From Asticcacaulis sp. AC402 (GTDB taxonomy: Bacteria > Pseudomonadota > Alphaproteobacteria > Caulobacterales > Caulobacteraceae), in contig NZ_AWGC01000012.1 of assembly GCF_000495835.1 (NCBI RefSeq), positions 62,001 through 126,000 of the forward strand: a DNA stretch of 64,000 nucleotides, written 5' to 3'. The position numbers and the translations under genes were made by a program. Below are positions 16,215 to 26,664 of the stretch, piece after piece. Each line of letters begins with the position of its first letter. Positions within the stretch are counted from its first letter, which is position 1. The notes under the pieces were generated by a model. The model searched no databases. It worked only from the letters and a program-made list of their open reading frames with translations, and had not been told where the DNA came from.

Positions 16215-18302
16215 TCAGACCTGTCCGACGGTTTTCAGGCGCACCTTGGGGTGGATTTCGTTCTGGCTCATCACCACCGTGTTGGCGCGGAAGCGTTCGA
16301 TGATCGAGCGCACGAACGGGCGGATCTGGGGCGAGGTCAACAACACCGCCACCTCGCCGTTCATCGATACGCGCTCAAACACATCACGCACCGAGCGGAT
16401 GAATTCCTGCAGGTGCGACGGCGCCATGGTCAGCTGGCGGTCCTCGCCCTGGCCGACCAGCGACGCTGAAAAGGCGTTCTCCCAATCGTGTGACAAGGTG
16501 ACGATCGGCAGTGCGCCATCGTCGCCGCGGTTTTGCCAGCACAGCTGCCGCGACAGGCGCGAGCGGACGTGTTCGACAATCTGGCCGATCGACTTGGTGT
16601 GCGAGGCGATCTCGCCCATGGCCTCCAGGATAGCCGGCAGATCGCGGATCGACACCCGCTCCTTCAGCAAGGCTTGCAGCACCCGCTGGACCGTCGCGGT
16701 CGACACGACGGTCGGGATCAGATCGTCGACCAGCTTCTTGTCGTCGCCCGGGATGTCGCGCAGCAGCTTGGTCAGTTCCGAGTAGGAGAGAAGTTCGGAC
16801 ATATTGTCCTTGAGGATTTCGGTCAGGTGGGTGGTAATGACGGTCGCCGGGTCGACGATGGTGTAACCCAGGAAGGTCGCCTCTTCGCGCAGGGCATTGT
16901 CGATCCAGGTCGCTGGCAGGCCGAACGCCGGCTCCTTCATGTGCTCCCCTGGCAGTTCGACCTGGCGGCCGGAGGGATCCATGGCCATCAGCGCGCCGAT
17001 GCGAACTTCGCCGGCGCCGGCCTCCATCTCCTTGATGCGGACGCAATAGCCCTGGTAGTTCAGGCGCATATTGTCGAGGATGCGCACCGATGGCATGATG
17101 AAGCCGTACTCCTGGGCCAGGGTACGGCGCAAAGCCTTGATCTGATCGGTCAGCTTTCGCCCGTCCAGGTCGTTGATCAGGCCCAGAAGACCCAGACCCA
17201 ACTCGATCTTGACGTCATCGATAGCCAAGGCGGCCGAAATCGGTTCCTCTTCCGGCGGCAGGTGGCTTTGCTCGGTTGCGGCGATTTCCTGGGGCGTTGG
17301 CGGTTTCGGCGCCCGGCCAACCTTCCAGGCCAGCAAACCGGTCGCGATGGCGATCGCCGCAAAGAAGAAAATCGGCATGCCCGGGATCAAACCCATGACG
17401 CCCGACGCCGCCGATACCATGCCCAGCGCCACCGGGTTCATAGCCAGCTGGGTGACCAGGGCCTTGTCGGCCGAACCGTCGACCCCGGCCTTCGACACGA
17501 GAAAACCGGCGGCGATGGAGATGATCAGGGCAGGAATCTGGGTGACCAGACCGTCACCGATGGTCAACAGCAAATAGGTCTGGGCGGCTTCCCCGGCGTC
17601 CAAACCATGCTGCAGTATGCCGATCAACATACCGCCGATGATGTTGACCAGGGTGATGACGATGCCGGCGACGGCATCACCGCGGACGAACTTGGAGGCA
17701 CCGTCCATGGCGCCGAAAAAGCCCGATTCCTGTTCGACCTCCTTGCGCCGCCGCTTGGCTTCGTCGCTGTCGATAAGACCCGAAGACAGGTCGGCATCGA
17801 TGGCCATCTGCTTGCCGGGCATGGAGTCGAGGGTAAAGCGAGCGGCGACTTCGGCGATACGGCCCGAGCCCTTGGTGATGACGACGAAATTGACCAGCAC
17901 CAGGATGGCGAACAGAATGCCCCCGATGATGTAATTGCCCTGGGTCATCATACTGCCGAAGGCATGGATGACGGCGCCGGCGGCTTCTTCACCTTCGTGG
18001 CCGTGCGAAAGAATGATCCGCATGGAGGTGATGTTCAGCGCCAGGCGAAACAGGGTCGTGACCAGCAGCACGGTCGGGAAGGAACTGAAATCGAGCGGCT
18101 TCTTGATGAACAGGCCGGTCATCAGGATCAGGATGGACGACGTGATCGAAAGCGCCAGCAGGATATCAAGGATCAGCGGCGGCATCGGCAGGATCAGGAT
18201 CACAATGATCGAGATCACGCCAACGGCCATGATGATGTCGCCGCGTTTTATCCACCCGAGGATTTCGGAGAACTTGAACGGCACGGCCGCAGCGTTTGCC
18301 AC
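16215..18302 (-). CDS. flhA: flagellar export gate protein FlhA
   Basis: 695-aa inner-membrane component of the flagellar export gate. About eight N-terminal membrane segments contain the FHIPEP-region signature (SMPGKQMAIDADLSSGLIDS). A large cytoplasmic domain follows. The start is GTG 18302 with GGAG 7 nt upstream. Caulobacter calls this gene flbF or flhA. A GC-rich hairpin (GCGCCCGC/GCGGGCGC, 18343-18360) lies about 40 bp upstream. Confidence 0.96.
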   Translation of the reverse strand: MANAAAVPFKFSEILGWIKRGDIIMAVGVISIIVILILPMPPLILDILLALSITSSILILMTGLFIKKPLDFSSFPTVLLVTTLFRLALNITSMRIILSHGHEGEEAAGAVIHAFGSMMTQGNYIIGGILFAILVLVNFVVITKGSGRIAEVAARFTLDSMPGKQMAIDADLSSGLIDSDEAKRRRKEVEQESGFFGAMDGASKFVRGDAVAGIVITLVNIIGGMLIGILQHGLDAGEAAQTYLLLTIGDGLVTQIPALIISIAAGFLVSKAGVDGSADKALVTQLAMNPVALGMVSAASGVMGLIPGMPIFFFAAIAIATGLLAWKVGRAPKPPTPQEIAATEQSHLPPEEEPISAALAIDDVKIELGLGLLGLINDLDGRKLTDQIKALRRTLAQEYGFIMPSVRILDNMRLNYQGYCVRIKEMEAGAGEVRIGALMAMDPSGRQVELPGEHMKEPAFGLPATWIDNALREEATFLGYTIVDPATVITTHLTEILKDNMSELLSYSELTKLLRDIPGDDKKLVDDLIPTVVSTATVQRVLQALLKERVSIRDLPAILEAMGEIASHTKSIGQIVEHVRSRLSRQLCWQNRGDDGALPIVTLSHDWENAFSASLVGQGEDRQLTMAPSHLQEFIRSVRDVFERVSMNGEVAVLLTSPQIRPFVRSIIERFRANTVVMSQNEIHPKVRLKTVGQV

Positions 18303-18454
18303 TTAAGAACTCCAGACGCTTTACGAAGGGTTGGCTGATCGCGCGCCCGCAGGCGGGCGCTAGGCAAAACTTACCCGGTCGATGGTGAACAACGGGTTAA
18401 AGACCGGCGGTAAGGGCCTGTTGGAACAGCGGAATTGCAGGAGGCCAGGGAATT

Positions 18455-21400
18455 CTAAAACGCCATCCGGGCGCCGGCGACGACCGAGAAACCGGTCAGA
18501 TCCTCGCCGATACGGGCCTCGCCGCGGAGATAGGCCTCAGCGCCATTGCCGAAGCGGGCTTCGACGCCCGAGGCGATGCGGGTATAGCTGCCCGACGCCT
18601 GGGTGGTCAGGGTGACCGGATCGGCGCCACCTGCCGGCATGAAGGCGGTAACCGCTGGATCGCCCTGGTCTTCGGCCAGGCCCAGCAGCACAAACGGCCG
18701 CAGCCGGACGACGCCGCGCATGTCCTCGGTGCTGAGGCGCACGCCGAGCCCAGCCGTTGTCACCGTCAGCGGCCGGCTGTCGAGCGACCCCAGACCGGAA
18801 TCCAGGCCCACCACGTCGGTCTTGACCCGCGACGAGCTATAGGCGGCATAGGGTTCGACCGTGTACTCGCCCACGGGGAAGAGCGCCGCCAGCGATGCCG
18901 CCAGCGTGTCGACGGTGCCGTCGACGGGCCGGGCCGACAGAAAATCATCCGGCGTCATTTCCAGCTCGCCGCTGTAGGCCTGGAGGCTGGCCAGGATATG
19001 TTCGCCCGACGCCACGGCATAGACGCCGTAAAACGGCATGTCGTAACGGCTGCGGTAGAGTTCGTCCTTGGCGCGGCCATGGACCTGGCCGCCGGTCACG
19101 CCCAGTTGCAGGCTGCCCCAGCCGCCGGAGCGCTGGACGTCGCCACCGCCCTGGAAGCCGTCAAAGGCGAGGCGCACGGTCTGTTCCGCCGCCGGGGAAT
19201 AGGCATCCGACGCTGTCGTGGTCATGTCGAAACGATTGCCGCCCCTCACCGCCCGGCCCCAGATCCGGCCTGACCAGCCGTCGCCCTCGGCTTCCGCCGC
19301 CAGATCGTGGGCGTCGGGGTAGAAATCCGTCAGGGAGACGGCAAAGGCACGGGTGTGGGCCGGAACGGTTGCCACCGCGCCGGTGTTCAGCGCAGCCACC
19401 ACACCCCAGTCATTGCCGCCGACGATCTGACGGAAGCTGTAGTCGACGACATTGTTGGAGCTCAGCGCCGCCTGGGTTTGCGCATCGGCAGCGGCCGTGA
19501 AGGTCCCGCCGCCGCTGCCACCGGAAATGAGTACGATCGGAGCCGAGAAATAGATCCGGCTGGCGGCGGTGTTGCGGATGCTGACACGGGTCTGGCCCGA
19601 GGTCGAGCCTGCAGACAGGCGGTCGGACAGGTTGCCGTTGGAACCGAGATTGGCGTCGAAGCTGAGGCTGGAGCCGGCCGTGCCGGTATAGGCGCCGCTG
19701 AGGACAACCCGGTCGCCGGTCAGGCCATTGGCCATGGCGACGGAGCCGCTGTTGCTGAAGCTGGCTGCCCCAAGGGTGCCGGTGGCCGAGCCGGTGCCGA
19801 TAGAAATGGCGGCGCGATTGTCGGCCGCGCCCAGACCGGTATAGCTGTTGCCGCCCACGGTGAGGGTGCTGCGGTTGAGGAAGCCCGCGCCGTTGCCGGT
19901 CAGGGCACCGGTCACGACGAACTGGCCGCTGTTGTCGACGGCGCCATTGACCTGGCCCCGGGCCCAGACCTGGCCGGTATTGAACAGAGGCCCGTTCAGG
20001 GTGCCGGTCGAGGTCAGGCCGCCGGCATTGTCGAAAAGGCTGGTCACCGTCACCGTGCCGGCATTGGTGACCTGCGATGCGGCGCCGTTGGCGATCTGGC
20101 CGGCCGAGAGGGTGGCGCCGCCGGCGATGGTGACACTCTGGGTCTGGGTCGAGATGTTGGTCAGGCCGGCAAGACCGGTGAAATTGCCTTTGACCGTCAG
20201 GACGCCGCGGTTCACGAAGCCGTCGCCGTTGTTGGTCAGAGCACCGGTGACCTCGAACACGCCGCTGTTGTCGACGGGTCCGAATACCTGGCCCTGGGCC
20301 CAGACCTGCCCGCCGGCAGCATTGAACAGCGGCCCGTTCAGCACTCCGGTCGTGACGACACTGCCGGCATTGTCAAAGCGGGTCGCCGCCGTCAGGGTGC
20401 CGGCATTGTCGATCCGCGACCCGGCCGCATTGGTGATCAGGTCGGCCGACAAGGTGGTGCCGGCGGCTGTGGTCACGCCCTGGGTATGGGTCGAGCTGTT
20501 GTTCAGGCTGGCCAGGCCGGTAAGGCTGCCGCCGGTGACCCGAAGTTGCGCCGTATTGCGGTTGGTGAAACTGCCGGCTCCCGTCACCGCACCGGCAATG
20601 GTCACCGTGCCGGCGTCATGGTTGTCGACCCCGCCGGTCACCGCACCGCCGGTCGCCATAACGGTCCCGATATTGTCGAACCAGCCGGAGACGGTGCCCG
20701 CCGAGTTCAGACTGGCGCTGTTGCTCACCGGACCACTCAAGGTTCCGGCCGCCAGATTGCTCACCAGGCCGGTATTTACCAGACTGCCGGACCACAGGCC
20801 GGCATTGGTGATGTTGCCGGCATTGCTGCCGGCAGCGGCGACACTGCCATTATTGCTGACCGTGGCGGACGCCTGGTTGACCAGGCTGCCGGCGTTCAAG
20901 GCCGCGCCGGACTGGACGAGCACCTCGTCGCCGTTGGTCAGTGCGCCGGTCAATCCGTAGCTGCCGCTGGTGACGGTCAGATCGCCGGCATTGGCGAAGG
21001 TCGAATCCGAGGTCACCGTGCCCGCGATGTCGAAGTCGCCACCCGCCAGGTTGGAAATGGCGCCATTGACCTGGCCGCCATTGGCGGTAAAGGCTGCCGA
21101 ATTGATCACCCCACCACCTACCGTGCCGGTCGAGGTGAAGTCGCCGTCATTGACCACGCCGCCGGCCAGGGTGCCGGCATTGCTGACCGTTCCGGCGTTG
21201 CTCAGCGCCGCCAAGACCGTGCCGCCGTTCGCTACGCTCAGGGTGCCGTTATTGACCACCTGCTGGGCATGGATCTGGCCCGTCGCGCCGACCGTCAGGG
21301 AGGTATGGTTGGTCACTGTGCCCAGAGCATCCCCGACCGAGCCCCAGGCGGCCTCAACCACGACCTGGCCACCGCCGACGCTGTCGCTCAGCGTTATGGA

Positions 21401-22102
21401 ACCCGGCACACCCGTTGTGGCGTTGCTGAAATTACCGGTGAAGGTGGCAGTGTGACCGAACGCGTCGATAGTGTTGCCTGCTGAGGCACTCACCGTGAAA
21501 TTCTGGCCGTAGACTCCGCCCACCTGATCCATGCGCAAGGTGCCGCCTTCGAAGTCGGGCGTGACCCATTGCCCCAGTTCGCTGGCCAGGTAATAGGGCT
21601 CGGCGGTGTCGATCGGGCTTATGTTCAGAGCATACCAGAAGCCGTCGACACTGACCGAGTCGTCGCTGGGCGGGGCATAGAGGGTAATGGAGGTGAAGGG
21701 CGTGGCAGCGATCAGGCCGAGGTAGGACTGTTCGTTGGCGTCGGGCGTGGTGCGGATGCCGAACTGCTGCACCGGACCGCCGTCCAGCGAATAGTTCATG
21801 ACGCTGGGCAGGCAGCAGGTCGCCCAATTGTTCACCAGGAACTGGAAGGCGCGGGTCTTGCGGGTGAAATTGACGGTGAAATAGGGGCTGCCCGGCGGCG
21901 TGGTGTGCAGGTGAAGATCACCGGACGTGCTGGCGATATATTGGTAGCCCGGCTGTACCGTCAGTCCGGCGGCGCCGACCTGGCCGGCCCAGACATTGGG
22001 ATCGTCACTGTCGCTGAGCTGCTGGGCGTGGACTGGTGTCGCGGCCAGAAGCCCGGCTGCCAGGGCGGCCATCGACACCGATACCAGGCTGTACGTTTTC
22101 AT
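18455..22102 (-). CDS. autotransporter with repetitive passenger
   Basis: 1215 aa from ATG 22102, which opens a signal peptide (MKTYSLVSVSMAALAAGLLA...VHAQ). An N-terminal globular part (about 30-180, with a CC pair) is followed by about 700 residues of degenerate NAGT/NxGxV beta-helix repeats, including a tandem pair of near-identical 115-residue units. The C-terminal 260 or so residues form an autotransporter barrel (WSGRIWGRAVRGGNRFDMTT ... GARMAF, ending in aromatic Phe). A surface-exposed adhesin-like role is inference. No protease motif was recognised. Confidence 0.88.
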   Translation of the reverse strand: MKTYSLVSVSMAALAAGLLAATPVHAQQLSDSDDPNVWAGQVGAAGLTVQPGYQYIASTSGDLHLHTTPPGSPYFTVNFTRKTRAFQFLVNNWATCCLPSVMNYSLDGGPVQQFGIRTTPDANEQSYLGLIAATPFTSITLYAPPSDDSVSVDGFWYALNISPIDTAEPYYLASELGQWVTPDFEGGTLRMDQVGGVYGQNFTVSASAGNTIDAFGHTATFTGNFSNATTGVPGSITLSDSVGGGQVVVEAAWGSVGDALGTVTNHTSLTVGATGQIHAQQVVNNGTLSVANGGTVLAALSNAGTVSNAGTLAGGVVNDGDFTSTGTVGGGVINSAAFTANGGQVNGAISNLAGGDFDIAGTVTSDSTFANAGDLTVTSGSYGLTGALTNGDEVLVQSGAALNAGSLVNQASATVSNNGSVAAAGSNAGNITNAGLWSGSLVNTGLVSNLAAGTLSGPVSNSASLNSAGTVSGWFDNIGTVMATGGAVTGGVDNHDAGTVTIAGAVTGAGSFTNRNTAQLRVTGGSLTGLASLNNSSTHTQGVTTAAGTTLSADLITNAAGSRIDNAGTLTAATRFDNAGSVVTTGVLNGPLFNAAGGQVWAQGQVFGPVDNSGVFEVTGALTNNGDGFVNRGVLTVKGNFTGLAGLTNISTQTQSVTIAGGATLSAGQIANGAASQVTNAGTVTVTSLFDNAGGLTSTGTLNGPLFNTGQVWARGQVNGAVDNSGQFVVTGALTGNGAGFLNRSTLTVGGNSYTGLGAADNRAAISIGTGSATGTLGAASFSNSGSVAMANGLTGDRVVLSGAYTGTAGSSLSFDANLGSNGNLSDRLSAGSTSGQTRVSIRNTAASRIYFSAPIVLISGGSGGGTFTAAADAQTQAALSSNNVVDYSFRQIVGGNDWGVVAALNTGAVATVPAHTRAFAVSLTDFYPDAHDLAAEAEGDGWSGRIWGRAVRGGNRFDMTTTASDAYSPAAEQTVRLAFDGFQGGGDVQRSGGWGSLQLGVTGGQVHGRAKDELYRSRYDMPFYGVYAVASGEHILASLQAYSGELEMTPDDFLSARPVDGTVDTLAASLAALFPVGEYTVEPYAAYSSSRVKTDVVGLDSGLGSLDSRPLTVTTAGLGVRLSTEDMRGVVRLRPFVLLGLAEDQGDPAVTAFMPAGGADPVTLTTQASGSYTRIASGVEARFGNGAEAYLRGEARIGEDLTGFSVVAGARMAF

Positions 22103-22210
22103 CCGAAGGCTCCCCGTGCCGTGGTTTGTTAACCTTGGGTTAACCCTATCACGACATTGGAAAACGGACAATCATCAACTGTTGATGGTAAGGACTGACC
22201 GCCGAGTAAC

Positions 22211-22450
22211 CTACAGGTCGTTCCGCAGTTTCGGACGCGGCCCGGTCAGACCGTCAATCTTCAGGTAGAATTTTCCGCGTTCAAACCGCGCCGGGGCGCG
22301 GGGTTGCGCGTCGATGATAACACTGACCGGCGGGATAAGTTGCGGATCTTCATCCCGGGTGATCTGTGTCGTGACGTCCAACTTGCTGGCGCGCGCGGAC
22401 AGACCTTTGGCGAGCAAGACCGAAGCCGGACTGGTGGACCGTTGCCTCAT
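22211..22450 (-). CDS. small hypothetical protein
   Basis: 79 aa from ATG 22450. It is basic, with the readable C-terminal stretch RFERGKFYLKIDGLTGPRPK. No family recognised. Codon pattern and the lack of a competing frame make it plausible, but it could be non-coding. Confidence 0.45.
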   Translation of the reverse strand: MRQRSTSPASVLLAKGLSARASKLDVTTQITRDEDPQLIPPVSVIIDAQPRAPARFERGKFYLKIDGLTGPRPKLRNDL

Positions 22451-22567
22451 GGAGTGGCCTTTCGCCTGTACGCGAGGCTGCGTGACAGTCACGTAGCTCA
22501 CGACATCGCCGTTTATGGGGACGAACGGGCCCGATTGATAGGGCCACGGCCTCCGATAGTTTTACCG

Positions 22568-23101
22568 CTAGGCCCGCGCCGGCAGAAAGCGGCTGTTGCG
22601 CAGCAGGGCCGCGGTGATCAGCGACACCAGGACGCCGACCGAAAAGATTTCCACGAAGGTCAGTGGCAGGCGGATCAGGGGGTTGGCGTAGCTGGCCTTG
22701 AACGCCTCCATTTCGGCGGCATAGGCCGACAGCTTGTCGGCGGCGGCGCCGTCGGCCCGCATGCGTTCCAGCTCCATACGCGCCATGTCACCGATATAGT
22801 CGACGTCGGCGACCATTTGCGCCACTTCCCAGGCGAACACATAGAACAGGCCGGCGACCACAGAGATGCCGAGGCCAAGGCCCAGAGCCGGCCAGAATTT
22901 GATCACCCCGCCCAGTTCGACATCGCGGTGCCGTTTGACGGCGATGAAGACCGCCGACAGGGCGATCAGCATGGTCAGATAGCCGATAACCATGCCCCAG
23001 GGGTGGGGCAAGGGGGCCTTTAGGGTGACCGTCATCAGGAACAGCGGCGTACCGACGATGACACCGGCGATGGCGCCGTAGGTCAGGATTTTCTTGAGCA
23101 T
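22568..23101 (-). CDS. DUF4199 membrane protein
   Basis: 177 aa from ATG 23101. Four hydrophobic segments, a long acidic loop (DYIGDMARMELERMRADGAA) between segments 3 and 4, and the pattern GAIAGVIVGTPLF and LTFVEIFSVGVLVSLI match DUF4199. Function unknown. Upstream lies a long inverted repeat. Confidence 0.8.
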   Translation of the reverse strand: MLKKILTYGAIAGVIVGTPLFLMTVTLKAPLPHPWGMVIGYLTMLIALSAVFIAVKRHRDVELGGVIKFWPALGLGLGISVVAGLFYVFAWEVAQMVADVDYIGDMARMELERMRADGAAADKLSAYAAEMEAFKASYANPLIRLPLTFVEIFSVGVLVSLITAALLRNSRFLPARA

Positions 23102-23225
23102 TTTGGATCTCCCTTGAGCAGCAGGTTGCGCGCGCAGGAGACAATGTGCAAGGGGCGCCGGCAATCGCCCGAAAGGGGGAATGGGATGAACGGCGGTGTT
23201 TGCGCGCCTGTAAATGGCAGGCCGG

Positions 23226-23453
23226 TGGAATCAAACGACGGAACACACGGACAGAAGCGGAAAGAAGCGGAATTCCGGGCGAACGATCTTCCGCGCGAAG
23301 CGCCTCCATGTCTGAATCGCGGCGCTGTCAGGAAGGTGTGAACGTGCCCGTTCGGAAAGCGCGAAAATCTTGAAGGCGCTTCGCGCGGGAGGTGCCGTTA
23401 CCAAAATTCAGTTTCTTTCCGCTTCTGTCCGTGTGTTCCGTCGTTTGATTCCA
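23226..23453. repeat. 41-bp perfect inverted repeat with a nested second one
   Basis: The outer arms 23226-23266 and 23413-23453 (starting TGGAATCAAACGACGGAACA) are perfect reverse complements. Inside, 23291-23304 and 23375-23388 (CCGCGCGAAGCGCC / GGCGCTTCGCGCGG) form a second stem. The whole 23102-23475 gap is otherwise empty. Confidence 0.9.
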
Positions 23454-23475
23454 CGAACATCTGGAAAGTTTGTAT

Positions 23476-23889
23476 CTATGGCAGGATACCGAGTTCCCGA
23501 GCTTTGTTGATGGCGTCCGTCCGACGCTTGGCTTCCAGCTTTTCGAAGAGCCGCGCGACGTGAGTTTTGACCGTATCGGGCGCAATATGCAGCCGTTCGG
23601 CAATCTCCTTGTTCGAGCGCCCGGCCGCCAGTTCCTGCAACACGGTCAGCTCGCGCGGACTGATGCCAAGGGTTTCAATCGCCTTCGGATTGCCATCGAA
23701 CGTCACAGGTTTGGGCCGCGACAGGAGGCGTATGCCGACAAAGACGCCAAGCGCCAGAAAACCAAGTGCGATCAGGCCGATATAGATATCGCCGGCGTGC
23801 GACCGCACCAGGCGCTGATAATCGAGCCATTGCAGCGCCAGCGTTCCCGCCGCCAGCAAGAGGCCGTAGATGACCACGCGTTTCCACAT
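23476..23889 (-). CDS. membrane-anchored LuxR-type DNA-binding protein
   Basis: 137 aa from ATG 23889, chosen because the longer frame upstream runs through a CTCTCCCC-type repeat. Two N-terminal membrane segments (VVIYGLLLAAGTLALQWL and IYIGLIALGFLALGVFVGI) precede a GerE/LuxR helix-turn-helix (LQELAAGRSNKEIAERLHIA...TVKTHVARLFEKL). No receiver or autoinducer domain is present. A membrane-tethered transcription factor is the natural reading. Confidence 0.85.
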   Translation of the reverse strand: MWKRVVIYGLLLAAGTLALQWLDYQRLVRSHAGDIYIGLIALGFLALGVFVGIRLLSRPKPVTFDGNPKAIETLGISPRELTVLQELAAGRSNKEIAERLHIAPDTVKTHVARLFEKLEAKRRTDAINKARELGILP

Positions 23890-23935
23890 GGCATGAGGAA
23901 TAGGATGTGAAGGGCAGAGGTGCAAGCCGTCATCG

Positions 23936-24003
23936 GAAGGCCCCTCACCCGATCGCCCACGCTTTGCTCGGCTCTCGTCCTCTCCCCGCAAGCGGGGAGA
24001 GGT
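23936..24003. repeat. CCCCTCACC...CTCTCCCCG palindromic repeat
   Basis: CCTCTCCCCGCAAGCGGGGAGAGG is a perfect hairpin, preceded by a CCCCTCACCCGATCG block. Related blocks occur at 58711-58842 and, decayed, near 39565 and 39950. It is a common type of intergenic repeat in proteobacteria. Confidence 0.7.
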
Positions 24004-24017
24004 AAGTTTATCAAGCG

Positions 24018-25384
<1,367 letters not shown>

Positions 25385-25388
<4 letters not shown>

Positions 25389-25711
25389 GAGTTGGAGTCC
25401 TCGCTCTTGATGATTTCCGTCATGGTGACGCCCAGGCGGTCGTCGACAACGACCACTTCACCGCGCGCCACCAGGCGGTTGTTGACATAGATATCGATCG
25501 CCTCACCGACCTTGCGGTCCAGTTCCAGCACGCTACCGGCGCCCAGTTTCAACAGCTGTGACACCGACATGTAGGACTTGCCCAACACGGCGGAGATATT
25601 GACCGGGACATCGAAGACGGGCGCGAGATCGGCGGCTGCCTTATCGCCTTCGTCGTCGTGACCGCCGGATGGACCGGTATCCTCGAAATCTTCCAGACCC
25701 AGATCGGCCAT
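25385..25711 (-). CDS. fliN: flagellar motor switch protein FliN
   Basis: 108 aa. The conserved SpoA/FliN domain (VFDVPVNISAVLGKSYMSVS, LDRKVGEAIDIYVNNRLVAR, GEVVVVDDRLGVTMTEII) follows an acidic N-terminus. It builds the C-ring that switches motor rotation. It sits 48 bp after flbE and overlaps flbD. Confidence 0.96.
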
Positions 25712-25759
25712 GGGTTCTACACCTTGATGATGCGCGCCATGAGCACGCGATGAATGATT

Positions 25760-26413
25760 TTAGTGCCCGTCATGGCGGCCACGAGATTGATGGTATGCAT
25801 CGGCTTCGAGCGCTTCGTGCAGCGCTTTTTCGAGCGCCTCGACGACCTGATGCGGATTGAATTCGGCGCGGCCGTCCGACCACACGATTTCGAAAGCGCC
25901 CTTCGGGAAGGACGGCTTGTCGCGGAATTGTATCTGGCCGGCGAAACCGGCATAGGCGCCGGCCTCCATGGCGGCAGCCTTCAGCTCCTCCGAAGGGGCA
26001 TTGGCGTGGACGACCAGACGGGCGGTGGTTTCGATTTCCTGGCCCAGGGCTTCCAGGGTGGCGACGACCGGTGCTTCCGGAAAACGGTCGAGAGCCTCGG
26101 CGGCGATCTTTTGGGCGCAGATAAGAGCCAGGTCGACGCAGGCACGCTTGTAGTGGTTTACCATCTCATTGACGGTACCGAGCCCCTGATGGGCGGCATC
26201 AGCCAGGGCCTGTATGGCAGCGGCCTGGGCCATCTGGGCGCGGGCCATAGCCGAGGCCTCGCCGTCGGCATAGGCCTGAGCGCGAACGACTTCGACCTCG
26301 TCGGGGGTGAAGGCCTTTTTTTCGACGGCCTGACGCGCCAGCACCTTGCCGCCGTCACCAAAGACTGTGCCGAACTCGAACCTCTTATGGACGATCGGGG
26401 GGCTAGGGGACAT
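25760..26413 (-). CDS. fliH: FlbE/FliH flagellar export regulator
   Basis: 217 aa between fliG and fliN, where Caulobacter carries flbE (the FliH homologue). A long helical, alanine-rich middle (VVRAQAYADGEASAMARAQM) and a C-terminal FliH-like segment fit a FliI-binding regulator. Family similarity is moderate and the call leans on synteny. The gap to fliG on its upstream side is 251 bp and holds a large palindrome. Confidence 0.85.
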   Translation of the reverse strand: MSPSPPIVHKRFEFGTVFGDGGKVLARQAVEKKAFTPDEVEVVRAQAYADGEASAMARAQMAQAAAIQALADAAHQGLGTVNEMVNHYKRACVDLALICAQKIAAEALDRFPEAPVVATLEALGQEIETTARLVVHANAPSEELKAAAMEAGAYAGFAGQIQFRDKPSFPKGAFEIVWSDGRAEFNPHQVVEALEKALHEALEADAYHQSRGRHDGH

Positions 26414-26497
26414 GGTGGGTTCCGGCAGACATTCTTGTACCTCTCCGCGCTCTTCGCGTGGGGAGGGGGACCACGAGCCCGCGAAACGCAGTGAAAC

Positions 26498-26603
26498 GCA
26501 GCGAGAGACGAGACTTGGTGGTGGGCCGACGTGCTATCGGACCTTGAGCCGATGGAGCTTCCGAAAGAAAGTCGCCCCACCACCAAGTCTCGTCTCTCGC
26601 TGC
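26498..26603. repeat. 28-bp perfect inverted repeat inside the fliF operon
   Basis: Arms 26498-26525 and 26576-26603 (starting GCAGCGAGAGACGAGACTTG) are perfectly complementary across a 50-bp loop, between fliG and flbE. CTCTCC/GGGGAGG repeats flank it. In the transcript it would fold into a very stable hairpin without a T-run. Confidence 0.9.
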
Positions 26604-26664
26604 ACTCTCTCCTCGTACGCTCCCCGCATGGCGGGGAGGCATAAGAGCAGAAGCGCCAGCGATC

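Noticed and set aside
16533-18338. 601-aa plus-strand frame opposite flhA
   Set aside because: Composition is Asp/Gln/His/Arg-rich with no domain; flhA on the other strand is unambiguous.
19307-21484. 725-aa plus-strand frame opposite the autotransporter
   Set aside because: It mirrors the repetitive passenger and barrel; a shadow frame of GC-rich repeats.
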